From Sulfitobacter noctilucae (GTDB lineage: Bacteria > Pseudomonadota > Alphaproteobacteria > Rhodobacterales > Rhodobacteraceae): a stretch of DNA of 64,000 nt. Positions 62,386 to 64,000 of the stretch are shown in pieces. Each line of letters starts with the position of its first letter. The stretch's first letter is position 1. Where the stretch lies: NCBI RefSeq assembly GCF_000622365.1, contig NZ_JASC01000001.1:124001-188000 (forward strand), in the 5' to 3' direction. The notes beneath the pieces were generated by a model, which saw only the letters and a program-made list of their open reading frames with translations, ran no database searches and was not told the origin of the DNA. A program made the position numbers and the translations under genes.

Positions 62386-64000
62386 GGGGTGATCGTGACT
62401 TGCGCTGTGGCAGTGTTGGCGCGGTATTCCGGGCGGTACATGTCTTCGACCGTGGCGGCGGGATGATGGTAGGTGCCGGGACTGACAGCGCGCAGGATAT
62501 AGGCCAGTTCAAACGGATCTGTGCCGCTGTGATTGACAGCCGCTACAAAGCGATCGGAGCGAAACTCGGCAGTCTCCGTCTGTTTGGCTTTCAGCCAATC
62601 GAGTGCGGCGATATCCCCGCTGCGGATCAGGTTGGGATTGTCGATCTCGAACCCTGCGGCCAGTGGATCATCTATGATGAGCCGGGCACCGATCTCCTCA
62701 AAGGGGGTGACTTTGAGGACCACGACCAACCGCTCGCCCGAGGCAACGCTGTCGCTGACGGGCTCGCCCTCCATCGTAAGGATGCGACGAGTGATCTGAT
62801 AGCCATAACCGCCCGCTTCCGGGGCCACCTCTGGTACGCCGAAGGCCGTCATGGTCACATCCATGCCACGGGCGCTGACATTCTCGATGACAGACGCGCC
62901 GCCGGTCTGATCGGACAGCCGCTGTACCACCCGACCTGTTGCAGGCACGCCATCGACCCGCAGATCGGGGGTGGACTGAGGGGCAGCCAGCGCATGCGCA
63001 GCCATAACAACCTGCGCAGCTTCCTGCGTTGAGAGGGACGCGCCACCGCCTTGTATCGCGTTGGATAATACCGACTTGTCCAGAACCGCGCTGCCCGCTT
63101 CGGCACCCAGCCGTAGCACTGCTGCCGCATCGCGCAGGGGCGAACCGAAATCATCGCGCCAGACGCGCGTATCGGTCTGGGCATTCAGCATCCTGCCTGC
63201 GTGTGCAAAAAGAGCATCGGCGCGCACCGGATCGCCGTAGGCTGCGAGTGCGGCACCCAATTGCGCCACCGCCAACGGCGTTGCAAAGTCCTGCGCCTTG
63301 GTATCCGCGTAGTATCGCAGATCACCCATCCGTGCCGCGCCTTCCCGGGCGAGCACAAGAAGCGCATAGGCGATATCCTCGCCCCCCTTATCAAAATCGG
63401 GCGCATAGCTGATCCGGTTGCGCAAATTGTCCATCGCCAGAGAGAAGGCGAGGTCCGGCACCGCATGGCCCTGCGCCCGCGCACGGGACAGAAAATCGGT
63501 GACATAGGCATCAAGCCAAAACTCCCCCGACCCTGCGCCCCACAGCCCGAAGGCCCCGTTGCTGGCTTGCCGCGACAGGATGCGGGTGATGGATTGGCTG
63601 ATCTTGTCTTCGATACGGTCGGGCGTGCCCAACCCCGCGTCTTGCGCCAGCGACGACAAATACAGCAGCGGCAGCGCCCCCGAGGTGACCTGTTCAGTGC
63701 AGCCGTAAGGGTAGCGGTCGAGTTGCTGCAACAATCCGGGCACATCGAACCGCGCCAGCGGGCCTGCCGTCAGCGTGGCCGTGGCAATGCCAGGGCGGAA
63801 ACCCGCGAAGACCTCAGTGTCAAAGGTAAAGCTCTCACCTACTCCAAGTGTGAATTGGCGCGTTGTGGAAACCTCTGGATCATTGTCGCGCACCGGGAGG
63901 GTGAATGATTTGCGCAGTTCTGTGCCGTCAGGCGTCGTTAAAACAACTGTGATGACAGGATCGCCCAATTCACGCCCCGTCACGGGGATGTTCAACTGCG
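62382..64000 (-). CDS. bacterial alpha-2-macroglobulin, C-terminal part
   Basis: The gene begins beyond the right edge; about 538 C-terminal codons are visible of an expected 1500-1900. The thioester motif is present as PYGCTEQ (C-x-E-Q, near 63695-63710), so the protein can trap proteases covalently. Helical thioester-domain repeats follow, and the end has the YILRAVSPGTYHHPAA receptor-like segment. The adjoining pbpC suggests it protects murein while PBP1C repairs it. Type I bacterial members are inner-membrane lipoproteins, but the N-terminus is not visible. Confidence 0.92.
   Translation of the reverse strand, partial: QLNIPVTGRELGDPVITVVLTTPDGTELRKSFTLPVRDNDPEVSTTRQFTLGVGESFTFDTEVFAGFRPGIATATLTAGPLARFDVPGLLQQLDRYPYGCTEQVTSGALPLLYLSSLAQDAGLGTPDRIEDKISQSITRILSRQASNGAFGLWGAGSGEFWLDAYVTDFLSRARAQGHAVPDLAFSLAMDNLRNRISYAPDFDKGGEDIAYALLVLAREGAARMGDLRYYADTKAQDFATPLAVAQLGAALAAYGDPVRADALFAHAGRMLNAQTDTRVWRDDFGSPLRDAAAVLRLGAEAGSAVLDKSVLSNAIQGGGASLSTQEAAQVVMAAHALAAPQSTPDLRVDGVPATGRVVQRLSDQTGGASVIENVSARGMDVTMTAFGVPEVAPEAGGYGYQITRRILTMEGEPVSDSVASGERLVVVLKVTPFEEIGARLIIDDPLAAGFEIDNPNLIRSGDIAALDWLKAKQTETAEFRSDRFVAAVNHSGTDPFELAYILRAVSPGTYHHPAATVEDMYRPEYRANTATAQVTITP

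Noticed and set aside
62268..63032. Plus-strand open frame opposite pbpC and alpha-2-macroglobulin
   Set aside because: No ribosome site or recognisable domain; the minus-strand genes carry full motifs.

Overview
The window looks like chromosomal core DNA of a Roseobacter-group alphaproteobacterium (Rhodobacteraceae). The evidence is a CcrM-type GANTC methyltransferase beside rnhB, an Irr-type operator in front of a membrane-bound ferritin (MbfA), several families largely confined to Alphaproteobacteria (DUF1285, DUF2794, DUF1194), moderately high GC, and dense gene packing with many 1-4 base start/stop overlaps. I saw no rRNA, tRNA, CRISPR array, insertion sequence, integrase or phage gene. 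No gene-free stretch exceeds about 300 bases; the longest, of about 290 bases, lies before mbfA.

Layout. 1-1702: end of the lipid A/Kdo genes waaA-lpxK. 1703-6972: CoA-transferase, DsbA, DciA-like protein, mutY, an AlkB-type hydroxylase and a lone receiver protein. 7059-11617: DUF1194 protein, ccrM with a GANTC-rich promoter, rnhB, two small secreted proteins and a membrane protein with a C-terminal winged helix. 11688-18064: aldolase plus MFS, a cyclase-fold DUF3095 protein, asd, a frameshifted two-repeat gene, carbonic anhydrase and a degenerate Hpt-like protein. 18129-22783: M17 aminopeptidase/NlpC pair, DUF2794, paaI-paaK and an I78-type lipoprotein. 23045-31500: Irr box and mbfA, a co-directional run (AEC carrier, fghA, DUF188, HAD, ornithine cyclodeaminase-like, alpha/beta hydrolase), MFS and zapE. 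31604-37888: accD-folC, then a CPBP protease coupled to a 1035-residue ABC-exporter-like protein with ruined ATPase motifs and a cyclic-nucleotide-binding-like domain. 38051-41631: ilvD and three poorly known genes. 41705-45709: gpmI-envC-ctpA. 45883-51966: zinc-finger protein, polA, GST, hydroxypyruvate isomerase and DUF1285. 52025-58744: a translationally coupled MoxR-DUF58-DUF4159-membrane protein operon. 58741-64000: DUF1007/NicO metal transport pair, pbpC and the C-terminal part of an alpha-2-macroglobulin.

Much of the window concerns the cell envelope (waaA, lpxK, EnvC-like, CtpA, NlpC/P60, PBP1C, alpha-2-macroglobulin, MoxR operon). The best candidates for undescribed biology are the dead ABC/cNMP protein coupled to an intramembrane protease, the MoxR operon with its two large envelope-anchored proteins, the inverted ToxR-like membrane regulator, and a dispersed double-palindrome element seen twice in opposite orientation. 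All functions are inferred from motifs read by eye; no database search was run.
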